A stretch of DNA of 64,000 nucleotides, taken from the NCBI GenBank assembly GCA_963675655.1, contig OY776489.1, positions 1-64,000 on the forward strand. Reading direction: 5' to 3'. Origin of the DNA: CAXXOK01 sp963675655 (GTDB lineage: Bacteria; Bacillota; Clostridia; Christensenellales; Aristaeellaceae). A program made the translations under genes and the position numbers. The first letter of the stretch is position 1. Each line of letters opens with the position of its first letter. The notes under the pieces were generated by a model. It made no database searches, was not told the origin of the DNA, and worked only from the letters and a program-made list of their open reading frames with translations. Of this stretch, positions 40,943 through 54,500 are shown in pieces.

Positions 40943-41583
40943 ATACCTATAATATGCAATCCTAATCAACGATAACGAGCCTTACCATTATACCGTTGCC
41001 CCTATTACAACCATAGGCTTTCGCATGTGCCGTATCTCTGCAACGCTAACCCACAGTGTAGGAATAAACGAAGCCCATCGGTAACCGGGCAGCCCATAGT
41101 AATCTTCTGTACCCATCAAGATGGTCATTATGATAATAGTAGATACTAAAAATACGACTTGCTATGATAGTGAGAGTATCTCGCCTGTGACGGTTTTTAC
41201 ACTGCCTGTAAAAAGATGCTCGCTACGGCCTGATACCCGGTTAGGATGCATAACAGCAGGAAGATACAGAAGCTTTTAACCACGAGGTTATACAATAAAT
41301 CGCTTTCTTTACCGCAGCGTTAAACGATCAGCATCGGGTTAACTTGAAATATAGCAAAAGTAAATGTGGTCGCAACCAGCGCATTGATGACACAAACTTA
41401 AAATGTACTCATTGTCCAGTCTCACATCGCCGCAATTAAAGCCGATTACAAGCTACGCTTCGGTAGCAACGCCCATGAACATAAACAGGAATATCTGATT
41501 GACTTTTAGCATAATTCTCATAACAGCTAACGGGATATGCCTTCATTTAACATTCTTAGATAATACTGATATACCTATATAGC
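40943..41583. other. Long gene-free stretch between hup and the rRNA operon
   Basis: About 640 bases with no open frame of note on either strand. Minus-strand translations give short hydrophobic pieces in changing frames with several stops (for example a QIFLFMFMGVATEA segment near 41460-41510 and a VSTIIIMTILMG segment near 41130), so it may be the remnant of a membrane-protein gene. I could not name the family. Confidence 0.35.
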
Positions 41584-41614
41584 AAAACAGCATCCGCATG
41601 ACGGATGCTGTTTT
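41584..41614 (-). terminator. Terminator of the rRNA operon
   Basis: 13-bp perfect stem (AAAACAGCATCCG / CGGATGCTGTTTT), 5-base loop, followed on the minus strand by the T-run of the stem and GCTATA. It lies 10 bp past the 5S 3' end. Confidence 0.9.
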
Positions 41615-41624
41615 GTATGAATGG

Positions 41625-41742
41625 AATGCGGCGGCGATCTACTCTTCCGGGCCGTTACCAGCCAAGTACCATCGACGTGCTGAGGCTTAACTGCTGTGTT
41701 CGGGATGGGAACAGGTGGAACCCTCAGGCCATTGCCACCGCA
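41625..41742 (-). rRNA. rrf: 5S ribosomal RNA
   Basis: About 118 bases. Contains the conserved CCTGTTCCCATCCCGAACACAG and GATGGTACTTGG stretches of bacterial 5S rRNA, with complementary ends (TGCGGTGGC / GCCGCCGCA). The exact ends are approximate. Confidence 0.95.
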
Positions 41743-41758
41743 AAGGGTGAACAAGTTT
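41738..41758. repeat. 21-bp direct repeat at the 5S 5' end, copy 1
   Basis: CCGCAAAGGGTGAACAAGTTT, repeated exactly at 41908-41928; a GCGTTTACCG follows both copies shortly after. The 5' edge of 5S overlaps this copy. Confidence 0.85.
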
Positions 41759-41907
41759 GGAGCTTTGCGTTTACCGAGGCCATTGCCTCCGGTCGGTTTC
41801 ATGGTCGCCCAGCTCCCTGCCGGGTCGCTGTGCTCTGTGAAACCTTTCAACTTCAGTTCGCGCTGGGCTTGCCCAGGCACCCGCTGGGTGCACGCTCGCT
41901 TCTGTTG

Positions 41908-41928
41908 CCGCAAAGGGTGAACAAGTTT
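41908..41928. repeat. 21-bp direct repeat in the 23S-5S spacer, copy 2
   Basis: Identical to 41738-41758. The bases between the copies do not look like a second 5S gene, but the repeats may mark an old duplication or processing signals. Confidence 0.85.
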
Positions 41929-42006
41929 ATTCAGGTGCGTTTACCGCGCACACTGACAACCGTATAGGAAGGACACATTCTTGTTTGTTCTCTTGGCCTT
42001 AGGCTT

Positions 42007-44912
<2,906 letters not shown>

Positions 44913-45084
44913 GTCGATTTCTCCTAAGACCAATCTATTTCTTCGCTTCCAGTGATCTCTCACCGGACTGAACAAAAATGATCTGATCTTCGATTTCACA
45001 ATCTCTTGTAAAATCGCTTCTCTCGTCCTTCCTATACAGTTGTCAAGGTGCGTGGGCTTTCGCCCTTTTTGCTCCAGATGGAGC

Positions 45085-45161
45085 TGGTGGATTGCAGTGG
45101 ACTCGAACCACCGACCTCTCGCTTATCAGGCGAGTGCTCTAACCGGCTGAGCTAGCAATCC
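45085..45161 (-). tRNA. tRNA-Ile (anticodon GAT)
   Basis: 77 bases with encoded CCA. Acceptor GGATTGC / GCAATCC, anticodon loop CTGATAA, T-arm GGTTCGAGTCC. It lies in the 16S-23S spacer. Confidence 0.97.
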
Positions 45162-45166
45162 ATACG

Positions 45167-45242
45167 TGGTGGAGATTAGCGGGATCGAACCGCTGACCTC
45201 CTGCTTGCAAGGCAGGCGCTCTCCCAGCTGAGCTAAACCCCC
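45167..45242 (-). tRNA. tRNA-Ala (anticodon TGC)
   Basis: 76 bases with encoded CCA. Acceptor GGGGGTT / AATCTCC (two G-T pairs), anticodon loop CTTGCAA, T-arm GGTTCGATCCC. It lies in the 16S-23S spacer, before tRNA-Ile. Confidence 0.97.
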
Positions 45243-45404
45243 ACGAACCTCTTTAGTTTTCAGCCAAACCCTGAAAACGATACAGAGCAAGATATTACGC
45301 AAACGCATTTCAAATGGAACTTGTTAGTTCCTTCACACTGCTTCCGGATGGAAACAGTATCGACCTGAGATTCAACCGTCCGATTTCTCTTCCGGTTTAC
45401 TCCC

Positions 45405-46938
<1,534 letters not shown>

Positions 46939-47082
46939 TTAATCCTTTAGCTCTTGATTCGTTCTCTGACTTCTCAGCCAGAGATCAAGTACTTAATACT
47001 CAATTTATTGACTGCGCTTTGCGTTTCTTTCTCTTTGCTCTGTATCGTTTTCAAGGTTCGGCGCTCTCAAGCGAGCTTGTAT

Positions 47083-47111
47083 ATAATACCACTGGATGAC
47101 TTTCGTGTCAA
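47083..47111 (-). promoter_or_regulatory. rRNA operon promoter
   Basis: Minus strand: TTGACA, 17-base spacer, TATTAT, about 145 bp upstream of 16S; an AT-rich stretch (TTTTTCTTAAAAAAATGCG type) lies just upstream and could act as an UP element. Confidence 0.88.
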
Positions 47112-47162
47112 CACTTAAAACGCATTTTTTTAAGAAAAATAGTCATTTCCGTGTGAATAGGT

Positions 47163-47208
47163 AAAAGCGCCCCGCAAATCGACTAGTATTTAGTCGTATA
47201 CGGGGCGC
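47163..47208 (-). terminator. Terminator after the acyl esterase
   Basis: Two-part stem (GCGCCCCG / CGGGGCGC enclosing CGACTA / TAGTCG), followed on the minus strand by TTTTAC. Confidence 0.85.
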
Positions 47209-47219
47209 ATTACCAGTTT

Positions 47220-48062
47220 TCAGCCCTTTCTGCGCTCAATCCACCGTATCGATTTTTGCATCCAGTCGGCATTATCGGGCATTAAATGCTCAGGCACAGT
47301 TTGCGTTGTCGCATCGCAGAGCGATAAACCGTGTACACCTTCTTCGTAAAGGTGCATCTCAAACGGTACGCGATGCTTTTGCAGTGCTGTTGCAAACATC
47401 ATGGAATTTTCAACCGGTACAGCATCGTCCGCAACTGTATGCCATAGGAAAGCAGGCACAGTTTTCTCCGTTACCCGTTTTTCCAGCGAAAGCGCATCAA
47501 TCATATCCTCAGATGCATCCTCTCCCAGCAGGCTGATCTTAGATCCTCCATGCGTCTCCAGACCCATAGTGATCACGGGATAGCTAAGGATCATTCCGTC
47601 AGGGCGCCAGTCTTTCCCGTTTCCTTGATCCAATGCCGTAGCGAGGAAGGGTTCATTCCAAAGAGTACCAAGCGAAGCACACAGGTGACCCCCCGCAGAA
47701 AATCCGGCTATATAGATCTGGTTGGGTTGAATGTTAAACTCACCCGCACGTTTACGTACCACCTGCACTGCAGTTGCCAGCTCCAATACCGCATTGGGAT
47801 AGCGCGCAGGCGCTACGCTATATTGCAGCACAAATGCATGTATACCGGCCGCCAGATAGCGCATGGCAATCGGTTCGGCTTCACGGTCGGATTTAAACAC
47901 GTATCCGCCACCGGGACAAATGATCACCGCGGGGCGGGTCATCATTTGGGGCATATCCACACTGGCATCCAGTACATAAGCTGTCAGCACCGGCTGATAT
48001 TCCGTCTTTTTAGCATCGGCTTTGGCGTAATCAACATTAATTTGTATTTTCTCAAGTCGCAT
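47220..48062 (-). CDS. Alpha/beta-hydrolase (acetyl-xylan-esterase-like)
   Basis: 280 residues. VIICPGGGYVFKSDREAEPIA is the oxyanion-hole segment and GFSAGGHLCASL contains the nucleophile Ser; the Asp is in HTVADDAVPVENS and the His in YEEGVHGLSL. The order and spacing match BD-FAE/Axe-like carbohydrate acetyl esterases of gut bacteria. No signal peptide, so it would act on imported oligosaccharides. It sits beside a decayed GH5 gene, which supports a former polysaccharide-use cluster. Confidence 0.9.
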   Translation of the reverse strand: MRLEKIQINVDYAKADAKKTEYQPVLTAYVLDASVDMPQMMTRPAVIICPGGGYVFKSDREAEPIAMRYLAAGIHAFVLQYSVAPARYPNAVLELATAVQVVRKRAGEFNIQPNQIYIAGFSAGGHLCASLGTLWNEPFLATALDQGNGKDWRPDGMILSYPVITMGLETHGGSKISLLGEDASEDMIDALSLEKRVTEKTVPAFLWHTVADDAVPVENSMMFATALQKHRVPFEMHLYEEGVHGLSLCDATTQTVPEHLMPDNADWMQKSIRWIERRKG

Positions 48063-48099
48063 TGTTCAATCATCCTTCCTACTGCCTGCATATTTACTG

Positions 48100-49440
48100 C
48101 AAGCTTGCTAACACTCGGTTTATATGGTGCAGACTCCACGCTTCACCAGGAAAGCTTCCCGCTTTCGATTGATCTTCCCGTTTTGTAATACAAAAACATC
48201 CGGTAATATTGGCAGCATCTGTGCTGATCGCTGTTCCAGTGCAGGTGCTAAAATATGATCCACATCCAGCGTGGATACCGCCGCACGGATAATAAATCGC
48301 AGTTTGTATTTTTCTGTTTCCGCATCGTATACGGGCAGAGCTTTTCAATTTGTTCCACCGTATACTGCCCACGCTGCGACGCACGGTGATGATCCCAGTT
48401 TTGATTCACCTCTTGCTACAGCTTCATCCATTCGCTATCCGCCTTAGGCGTAACACGCCTATAAATCGCGCGTCTTTGTAACACCACAAGCACCAGCGGC
48501 TGTTGCGGGACACCAAGGCATGCAGCATCGATTCCGTAAGGCGGATGCCAAGCTCTTCATCCAGGCAACAAAGTTCGTACCCAAACTCACTGCGGAGCAA
48601 CAGACCATGGTAATCTCCCATGCTGGCGAGAATATCATCCAGCATCTTTGCAAACGCCTGTTGCCGTGCCTCTGGCGAGCAAGTTTCTTCTAATACACTA
48701 ACGTCCCACACGCCGGGATAGAAATGATACGCATACGCCCAATTACAATCATCCGGCTACCGAATGCCCGAAAAATCCATCGAAAAGCGGTCGCCTTCTA
48801 AAAAGACGATATGGGCCTGATCCCCTTTACGGATTTCCCGGATGGCTTCCCGATAAAACCCATTGAGGAGCTCAAATCCGTTCTCCGGCGGCACAGACTC
48901 ATTAAACAAATCATATCCAAGCAATGCTGGTCTATCCTTCAGACAATCCACGATCTGCCCCCATATTTTCACAGCTCTATGTTGAAAGATCTGGAATTGC
49001 CATAATTCCGACGCCCCCGTTCGGCATTCGCTGTGCCAATCCGGGTCTTGTCTGCCTGGTGTCGTATATAAGCCCGGCCGAAAATACAGCCCCGCCTCTT
49101 CACAGATGATTGCCAGCCGCTTTAATTGGGTAAATCCATATGCATTGGGCGTGTTCGTATCATCGTTTCAGAAAAGGTGGTGGTTCATCGGCACGCGAAT
49201 GAAATTGACTCCCAGAGAGCGGATGTACTATGCATCCTCAACGGTAAGGAAGTACCGTGTGAATGTATCCCTGAAGCCATCGCTGTACTGACCCATGCAC
49301 CGGCGCAGCTCTCTATTCCACCCCGGCAGACCCATCATATAATGTTACAGATTCAGCCACTTGCAAACGCCAAGGATGCAAAGCGATATGGGTTACCCCG
49401 CAGCCATGAACTGATGCCCCCGAACCGATAGATTTGATAA
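48100..49440 (-). pseudogene. Decayed GH5-type glycoside hydrolase
   Basis: Pieces of one protein can be followed along the minus strand in changing frames: KWLNL-HYMMGLPGWN, YIRSLGVNFIRVPMNHHLF, YGFTQLKRLAIICEEAGLY, VKIWGQIVDCLKDRPALLGYDLFNESVPP (Asn-Glu is the GH5 acid/base motif), IVFLEGDRF, YAYHFYPGVWDVS and LRSEFGYE (nucleophile region). These match the order of family 5 beta-glucanases/mannanases. At least four stops or frameshifts break it (for example near 49420, 49255, 49165 and 48765). The ends are approximate. Confidence 0.75.
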
Positions 49441-49528
49441 ATGCATAAAGCCTCCTGTCTGGCAGCTTTTAAATGCCGGCAGAGCGATGCTTCAGCCCGT
49501 TTCTGTATGGTTTGCATATAATGGTTGA

Positions 49529-50350
49529 CTACGGCTGCGGTGTTTCCCGCATGCACAAATAGCTAAGGGGTAAGCTAACCAAAGCGCCAACCAATTGTAT
49601 TGTCAGCCATTGATTCTGTATAAACGTAAGAATATCCATCACATAACGCATCCACTGTGCTCCCAGCACCATGATCTGCGTTTCATTACCGCCTTCAACA
49701 ACACGTGCTGCTTCGCGTACGGCAGGGATAAACGTTAGCGACATCAAGAGCAGCGGGCCGCCCACTACGATAAAAATGGTGAGTCCACGGTTTCGGCGAA
49801 AACAGCAGCCCAGCAAGTAGAAGATGGCAGTCCACTCCAGCGTATACAATAGGTAGGAGGGTAAATCCTGCAACGTTTCCTGCAAGGTTTGCTGGAATGT
49901 CGATATGCCCTGTGCTTCACCAAGCTGTGCTTGCATTATATAGCGTTCTGGCATTATGTTGGACAGAAAAATAGCAATTCCGCCCTCCAACATGCTTAAG
50001 AGCAGCGTTCCCAGCAACAGCGCAACCATTCCTGCAAGCAACGCCAGCACATTCCCCAGCCAAACCGGGAAACGGGCTGTGCCAAATCGCATAAGAAAGC
50101 GCGTAGAGCGGCCTGCAACAAGTATACCGCTGATCAGCGCTGTTACGAGTGTAACTGACAAGTTGGTGTAAACACCGGAAAACGTATAATCCGCAGATGT
50201 AAACAGCGGCAATAACAGCGATATAACCTGCCCTGCCAGTATCATCAGCAATACCCATAGCACAACACGGGTCAGCGTTTTCCAATGGTACCGTAGTATA
50301 CCGTTGAGGCGGGCATTTTGCCGCCAGTTCCAATTAAGCGTTTGCTGCAT
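49529..50350 (-). CDS. ABC transporter permease-like membrane protein
   Basis: 273 residues with about six hydrophobic segments (VVLWVLLMILAGQVISLLL; ...LGNVLALLAGMVALLLGTLLL; EWTAIFYLLGCCF; GLTIFIVVGGPLLLMSLTFI; WLTIQLVGALVSLPLSYLCM). No binding-protein-dependent permease motif, which fits ABC-2-type or YtrC-like exporters. It overlaps the ATPase gene by 17 bp, so both form one transporter. Substrate unknown. Confidence 0.8.
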   Translation of the reverse strand: MQQTLNWNWRQNARLNGILRYHWKTLTRVVLWVLLMILAGQVISLLLPLFTSADYTFSGVYTNLSVTLVTALISGILVAGRSTRFLMRFGTARFPVWLGNVLALLAGMVALLLGTLLLSMLEGGIAIFLSNIMPERYIMQAQLGEAQGISTFQQTLQETLQDLPSYLLYTLEWTAIFYLLGCCFRRNRGLTIFIVVGGPLLLMSLTFIPAVREAARVVEGGNETQIMVLGAQWMRYVMDILTFIQNQWLTIQLVGALVSLPLSYLCMRETPQP

Positions 50351-51269
50351 TACGTTCCGCCTCCTTTTCCTCGGTCAGAAATACAAACAGCCGCTGCAGC
50401 CCGATTGGCGCGCTGCGAACCCGTTCGTCCGTTTCAATCCGTATGCGATCCTCCGGTGAAGACAATTTCACATAGCGCACCAAGGATCCGGCTAAGTTCT
50501 CCTCTTTGAGCAATTCCAAACCAACCGTCAGCTCCTGCACTGCTTCCGCCGCGCCGGATATGCTCAGGTATCCACTTTGCAATTCATCCAGCGTGCCGGC
50601 ACACAACAGCTTTCCGGCATCAATCAGCACCGCGTAATCCAGCGCACGCGCCACTTCATCAATCAGATGGGTGGATACTAAAAACGTCCGCTTCGGATGG
50701 CGTTGCTTCTCCGCTAAAAGCAGATCATAAAAACGCTCACGCAATACAGCATCCAATCCGAGGCTGGGTTCATCAAAGATGGTAAGGGGCGCGCCGCTGG
50801 CCAAACCAACGCACAGCATTAACCCAGTTTGCATACCACGGCTAAAGGTACGGATTTTTTTCTTTTTCGGCAAATCAAACCGTTTCAGCAATTCCTGCGC
50901 AAAAGTTTCATCCCAGCTGGCAAACAAACCCCGGCACACATAATACAAATCATCGATACGGGTCAGTTTCCCAAAATCGGGAGTATCCCCGATGATGCAT
51001 AGTTTTCCAAGCGCCTGCGCATGATCATACACTTTCATATCATCAATGGTCACATCGCCGGAACCCGGCCTGAGCATGCCGCCGGCAATCCGTAGCAGCG
51101 TGCTTTTTCCGGCGCCGTTACGCCCCAATAGTCCTACGATCTGCCCGGCAGGCACGGTTAGACTTAATCGATCCAATGCTTGCGTGGCACGGAACCGACG
51201 GCTCACATCTTTCACGCGCATTGCAGCCATTTCCGGTTGATGTGCAGACGCAATATGATTCGCTTGCAT
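50334..51269 (-). CDS. ABC transporter ATP-binding protein
   Basis: 311 residues from the ATG at 51269 (GAGG 7 bases upstream; a longer in-frame extension lacks homology). Walker A GLLGRNGAGKSTL, a signature-like FSRGMQTGLMLCVGLASG, Walker B LTIFDEPSLGLD and switch region VSTHLIDEVA. The ATPase type (YtrB-like) accompanies exporters of antibiotics or lipids in Firmicutes; the GntR regulator often found with it is not present here. Confidence 0.92.
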   Translation of the reverse strand: MQANHIASAHQPEMAAMRVKDVSRRFRATQALDRLSLTVPAGQIVGLLGRNGAGKSTLLRIAGGMLRPGSGDVTIDDMKVYDHAQALGKLCIIGDTPDFGKLTRIDDLYYVCRGLFASWDETFAQELLKRFDLPKKKKIRTFSRGMQTGLMLCVGLASGAPLTIFDEPSLGLDAVLRERFYDLLLAEKQRHPKRTFLVSTHLIDEVARALDYAVLIDAGKLLCAGTLDELQSGYLSISGAAEAVQELTVGLELLKEENLAGSLVRYVKLSSPEDRIRIETDERVRSAPIGLQRLFVFLTEEKEAERNAANA

Positions 51270-51405
51270 AGCGTACCTCATTTCTTTTTCATACTTTTGG
51301 GAATGGATTACCACTGTATTATACGCGCTCCGCGGAGGTATGCAAGTCTCCCTGCTTAAAACCAGCATTTCCCATACTCAAATTACAGGATATATTTAAA
51401 ATAGC

Positions 51406-51440
51406 AAACAGCCACGCAGATAGCATCTACGTGGCTGTTT
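51406..51440 (-). terminator. Terminator downstream of the leuS repeat array
   Basis: 16-bp stem with one mismatch (AAACAGCCACG-AGAT / ATCT-CGTGGCTGTTT), 3-base loop, with a T-run (TTGCTATTTT) on the minus strand. It is the first clear terminator after leuS, so the repeats are likely transcribed. Confidence 0.85.
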
Positions 51441-51485
51441 ACACAATATAGTGTTAATGCTTTTTTCTATCAGGATTATCACATT

Positions 51486-52059
51486 CCGGAGCCTTCGGCT
51501 CTTCCTTTCCGGGCAGTAAGTTTCTTGATTACTTAATAATCCGGTTGCACTGTCTGCCCGGAGCCTTCGGCTCTTTCTTCCCGGGCAGCAAGTTTATTGA
51601 TTACTTAACAAGCAGGTGCACAGCCTGCCCGGAGCCTTCGGCTCTTCCTTTCCGGGCAGGAAGTTTCTTGATTGCTTAACAAGTAGGTGCACAGCCTGCC
51701 CGGAGCCTTCGGCTCTTCCTTCCCGGGCAGGAAGTTTCTTGATTACTTAATAATCAGGTTGCACAGTCTACCCGGAGCCTTCGGCTCTTCCTTTCCGGGC
51801 AGCAAGTTTATTGATTACTTAATAATCAGGTTGCACAGTCTACCCGGAGCCTTCGGCTCTTCCTTTCCGGGCAGCAAGTTTATTGATTACTTAATAATCA
51901 GGTTGCACAGTCTGCCCGGAGCCTTCGGCTCTTCCTTTCCGGGCAGCAAGTTTCTTGATTACTTAATAATCAGGTTGCACTGTCTGCCCGGAGCCTCCGG
52001 CTCTTCCTTCCCGGGCAGGAAGTTTCTTGATTACTTAATAATCAGGTTGCACAGTCTGC
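51486..52059 (-). repeat. Eight 71-72-bp tandem repeats at the leuS 3' end
   Basis: Units start at 51486, 51558, 51629, 51700, 51772, 51844, 51916 and 51988. Each contains (minus strand) a copy of the last codons of leuS including the stop (LCNLIIK-stop), then a spacer, then a hairpin with CTGCCCGG/CGGGCAG outer and GAGCC-GAA-GGCTC inner stems. The unit nearest leuS includes the real stop at 52031. Units differ at few bases. The array is likely in the leuS 3' untranslated region. Confidence 0.95.
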
Positions 52060-54457
52060 CCGGAACAAAGATCAGCTTTACCAGCTTCTTCTCGCCGACA
52101 AGCGTTTTAATTTCCGCACGCTGCGGTAATTCCTTCTGCGCCTCATCGTTGGTCATATCCGGGTTAATAGTAATATGTCCACGAACCTTGCCCAGCACCT
52201 GAACAGCAATCTCAATCTCGCTGCGTTTCATGGCCTGTTCATTATACGTCGGCCATGCTTCGTAAGCGATTTCACTGCCAAAGCCCATTATTTGCCACAT
52301 TTCTTCGCAAATATGGGGCGCAACCGGCGCCAGCAGCAAAATCAGCGTTTTCAGCTCATCTTTGGTGCAGCCGCCTTCTGCATTAAAGGCATTCACAAGC
52401 GACATCATCGCCGCAATCGCCGTATTGAACTTCATGGCTTCGTAATCGTCGCCGACTTTTTTAATGGTTTCATGCATCAGCGGCGTCAGCGTTTTCTGAT
52501 ACCCTTTTCCATCCTTAATCATATCCATCAGCCGCCATACGCGGTCAAGGAAACGGCGGCAGCCGCGCGCACCGTTGGTGCTCCACGGAATCGCCTGATC
52601 AAACGCACCCATGAACATTTCATATACACGCGTCGCATCAGCGCCGATATCGGCAATGCAATCATCCGGGTTAATCACGTTTCCACGCGATTTACTCATT
52701 TTTTCGCCGTTTTCGCCCAATATCATTCCGTGGCTGGTGCGCTTCTGGTATGGCTCCGCACAGGGCACGGCGCCAATATCGTAAAGGAACAGGTGCCAGA
52801 ACCGGCTGTACAGCAAGTGCAGCGTGGTGTGCTCCATCCCGCCATTATACCAGTCCACATTCATCCAGTAATCCATGGCTTCCTGCGAAGCGAGCGCATC
52901 ATCGTTATGCGGATCGCAGTACCGCAGAAAATACCAGCTGGAGCCCGCCCACTGTGGCATGGTGTCGGTTTCACGTTTGGCGGGGCCGCCGCAAACCGGG
53001 CACGTCGTGTTCACCCATTCGGTCATCTTCGCCAACGGGCTTTCACCGTTATCGGTCGGTTCATAATTTTCTACATTGGGCAGCAGAACCGGCAGCTGAT
53101 CTTCCGGTACAGGTACAGAGCCGCAATGCTCGCAGTGCACTACTGGGATCGGCTCGCCCCAATACCGCTGACGGCTGAATACCCAGTCACGCAGCTTATA
53201 GTTGATCTTCTTGGTACCGAGATTTTTCTCTTCCAGCCAATCGATGATCTTCTTTTTCGCGTCGGCAACACGCAGGCCGTTGAGGAAATCACTGTTGACC
53301 AGCTCGCCGTCCTGCACATCGGTATAAGCTTCCTTGGTAATATCACCGCCCGAGATCACCTCGACGATCGGCAGGTGGAACTCGCAGGCAAAATCATAGT
53401 CGCGGGTATCATGCGCCGGTACGGCCATAATCGCGCCGGTGCCGTAGCTCATGAGTACATAGTCGCTGGCCCAGATGGGGATCTTCTTGTCATTCACCGG
53501 ATCAATGGCATACAGGCCCTTCAGTTCCACGCCCGTTTTTTCTTTATTCAGTTCGGTTCGCTCAAAATCGCTCTTGCGGGCAGCTTCCTCGCGGTAAGCA
53601 ACCACGTCGCTAAAATTAGTAATCTTATCTTTGTATTTTTCAATAAAGGGATGCTCCGGGCTTACAACCATATAGGTCGCACCAAAAAGCGTATCTGGGC
53701 GCGTAGTGAAAACGCGTAGCTTATCCTCGGTATCAGCAACCTGGAAATCCACTTCCGCACCTTCGCTGCGGCCGATCCAATTGCGCTGCTGCACCTTCAC
53801 TCTTTCGATAAAGTCCACGTTATCCAGCCCATCCAGCAGTTTCTGGGCATAATCAGTAATGCGCAGCATCCACTGGCTTTTTACCCGGCGCACGACCTCG
53901 CTGCCACAACGTTCGCAAACGCCATTGACGACCTCTTCATTCGCCAATCCACATTTACAACTGGTACACCAATTGATAGGCATCTCCGCCTTATACGCCA
54001 GCCCGTTTTTCAGCAGTTGCAGGAAAATCCATTGCGTCCACTTATAATACTTCGGGTCGGTCGTATCGACTTCGCGCGTATAATCAAACGAGAAGCCCAG
54101 TTTTTGCAGTTGCTTGCGGAAATTTGCAATATTGATCTGCGTAATCTTAGCGGGATGCACATGGTTCTTAATCGCATAGTTTTCGGCAGGAAGCCCGAAA
54201 GCGTCGTACCCAATGGGGTAAAGCACATTATATCCTTCCATGCGGCGTTTACGGGCGATGATATCCATCGCCGTATAACTGCGTGGGTGGCCCACATGCA
54301 ACCCGGCTCCGCTGGGATAGGGGAACTCAATCAGCCCGTAAAACTTGGGCTTGCCGGATGGGAACTGCGCGTTAAACGTACCTTCCTCCGCCCATTTTTT
54401 CTGCCATTTCTGTTCGATGCTCTGGGGATCGTATACGGGTTGCTGTTCTTGATACAT
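52031..54457 (-). CDS. leuS: Leucyl-tRNA synthetase
   Basis: 808 residues, normal length. Class I signatures HVGH (in SGAGLHVGHPRSYTAMD) and KMSKS (GEKMSKSRGNVINPDD); the CP1 editing domain is present (~225-420) and the zinc-ribbon CTSCKCGLANEEVV pair near 165-185 is intact. The C-terminus VPGRLCNLIIK is the sequence that recurs in the repeat array. Last gene of the glnS-gltX-leuS operon. Confidence 0.97.
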   Translation of the reverse strand: MYQEQQPVYDPQSIEQKWQKKWAEEGTFNAQFPSGKPKFYGLIEFPYPSGAGLHVGHPRSYTAMDIIARKRRMEGYNVLYPIGYDAFGLPAENYAIKNHVHPAKITQINIANFRKQLQKLGFSFDYTREVDTTDPKYYKWTQWIFLQLLKNGLAYKAEMPINWCTSCKCGLANEEVVNGVCERCGSEVVRRVKSQWMLRITDYAQKLLDGLDNVDFIERVKVQQRNWIGRSEGAEVDFQVADTEDKLRVFTTRPDTLFGATYMVVSPEHPFIEKYKDKITNFSDVVAYREEAARKSDFERTELNKEKTGVELKGLYAIDPVNDKKIPIWASDYVLMSYGTGAIMAVPAHDTRDYDFACEFHLPIVEVISGGDITKEAYTDVQDGELVNSDFLNGLRVADAKKKIIDWLEEKNLGTKKINYKLRDWVFSRQRYWGEPIPVVHCEHCGSVPVPEDQLPVLLPNVENYEPTDNGESPLAKMTEWVNTTCPVCGGPAKRETDTMPQWAGSSWYFLRYCDPHNDDALASQEAMDYWMNVDWYNGGMEHTTLHLLYSRFWHLFLYDIGAVPCAEPYQKRTSHGMILGENGEKMSKSRGNVINPDDCIADIGADATRVYEMFMGAFDQAIPWSTNGARGCRRFLDRVWRLMDMIKDGKGYQKTLTPLMHETIKKVGDDYEAMKFNTAIAAMMSLVNAFNAEGGCTKDELKTLILLLAPVAPHICEEMWQIMGFGSEIAYEAWPTYNEQAMKRSEIEIAVQVLGKVRGHITINPDMTNDEAQKELPQRAEIKTLVGEKKLVKLIFVPGRLCNLIIK

Positions 54458-54500
54458 GCTCTGGTCTCCTTACTTCCGGTTTACATACCGATTGCTGTAA

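Noticed and set aside
51486..52059. CRISPR array at the leuS repeat cluster
   Set aside because: Units are contiguous and wholly repeated, with no unique spacers, and no cas genes are nearby.
51687..52202. 171-codon plus-strand ORF with a 24-residue repeat
   Set aside because: Arises from the 72-bp leuS-derived tandem repeats read on the opposite strand; no ribosome binding site and it overlaps leuS.
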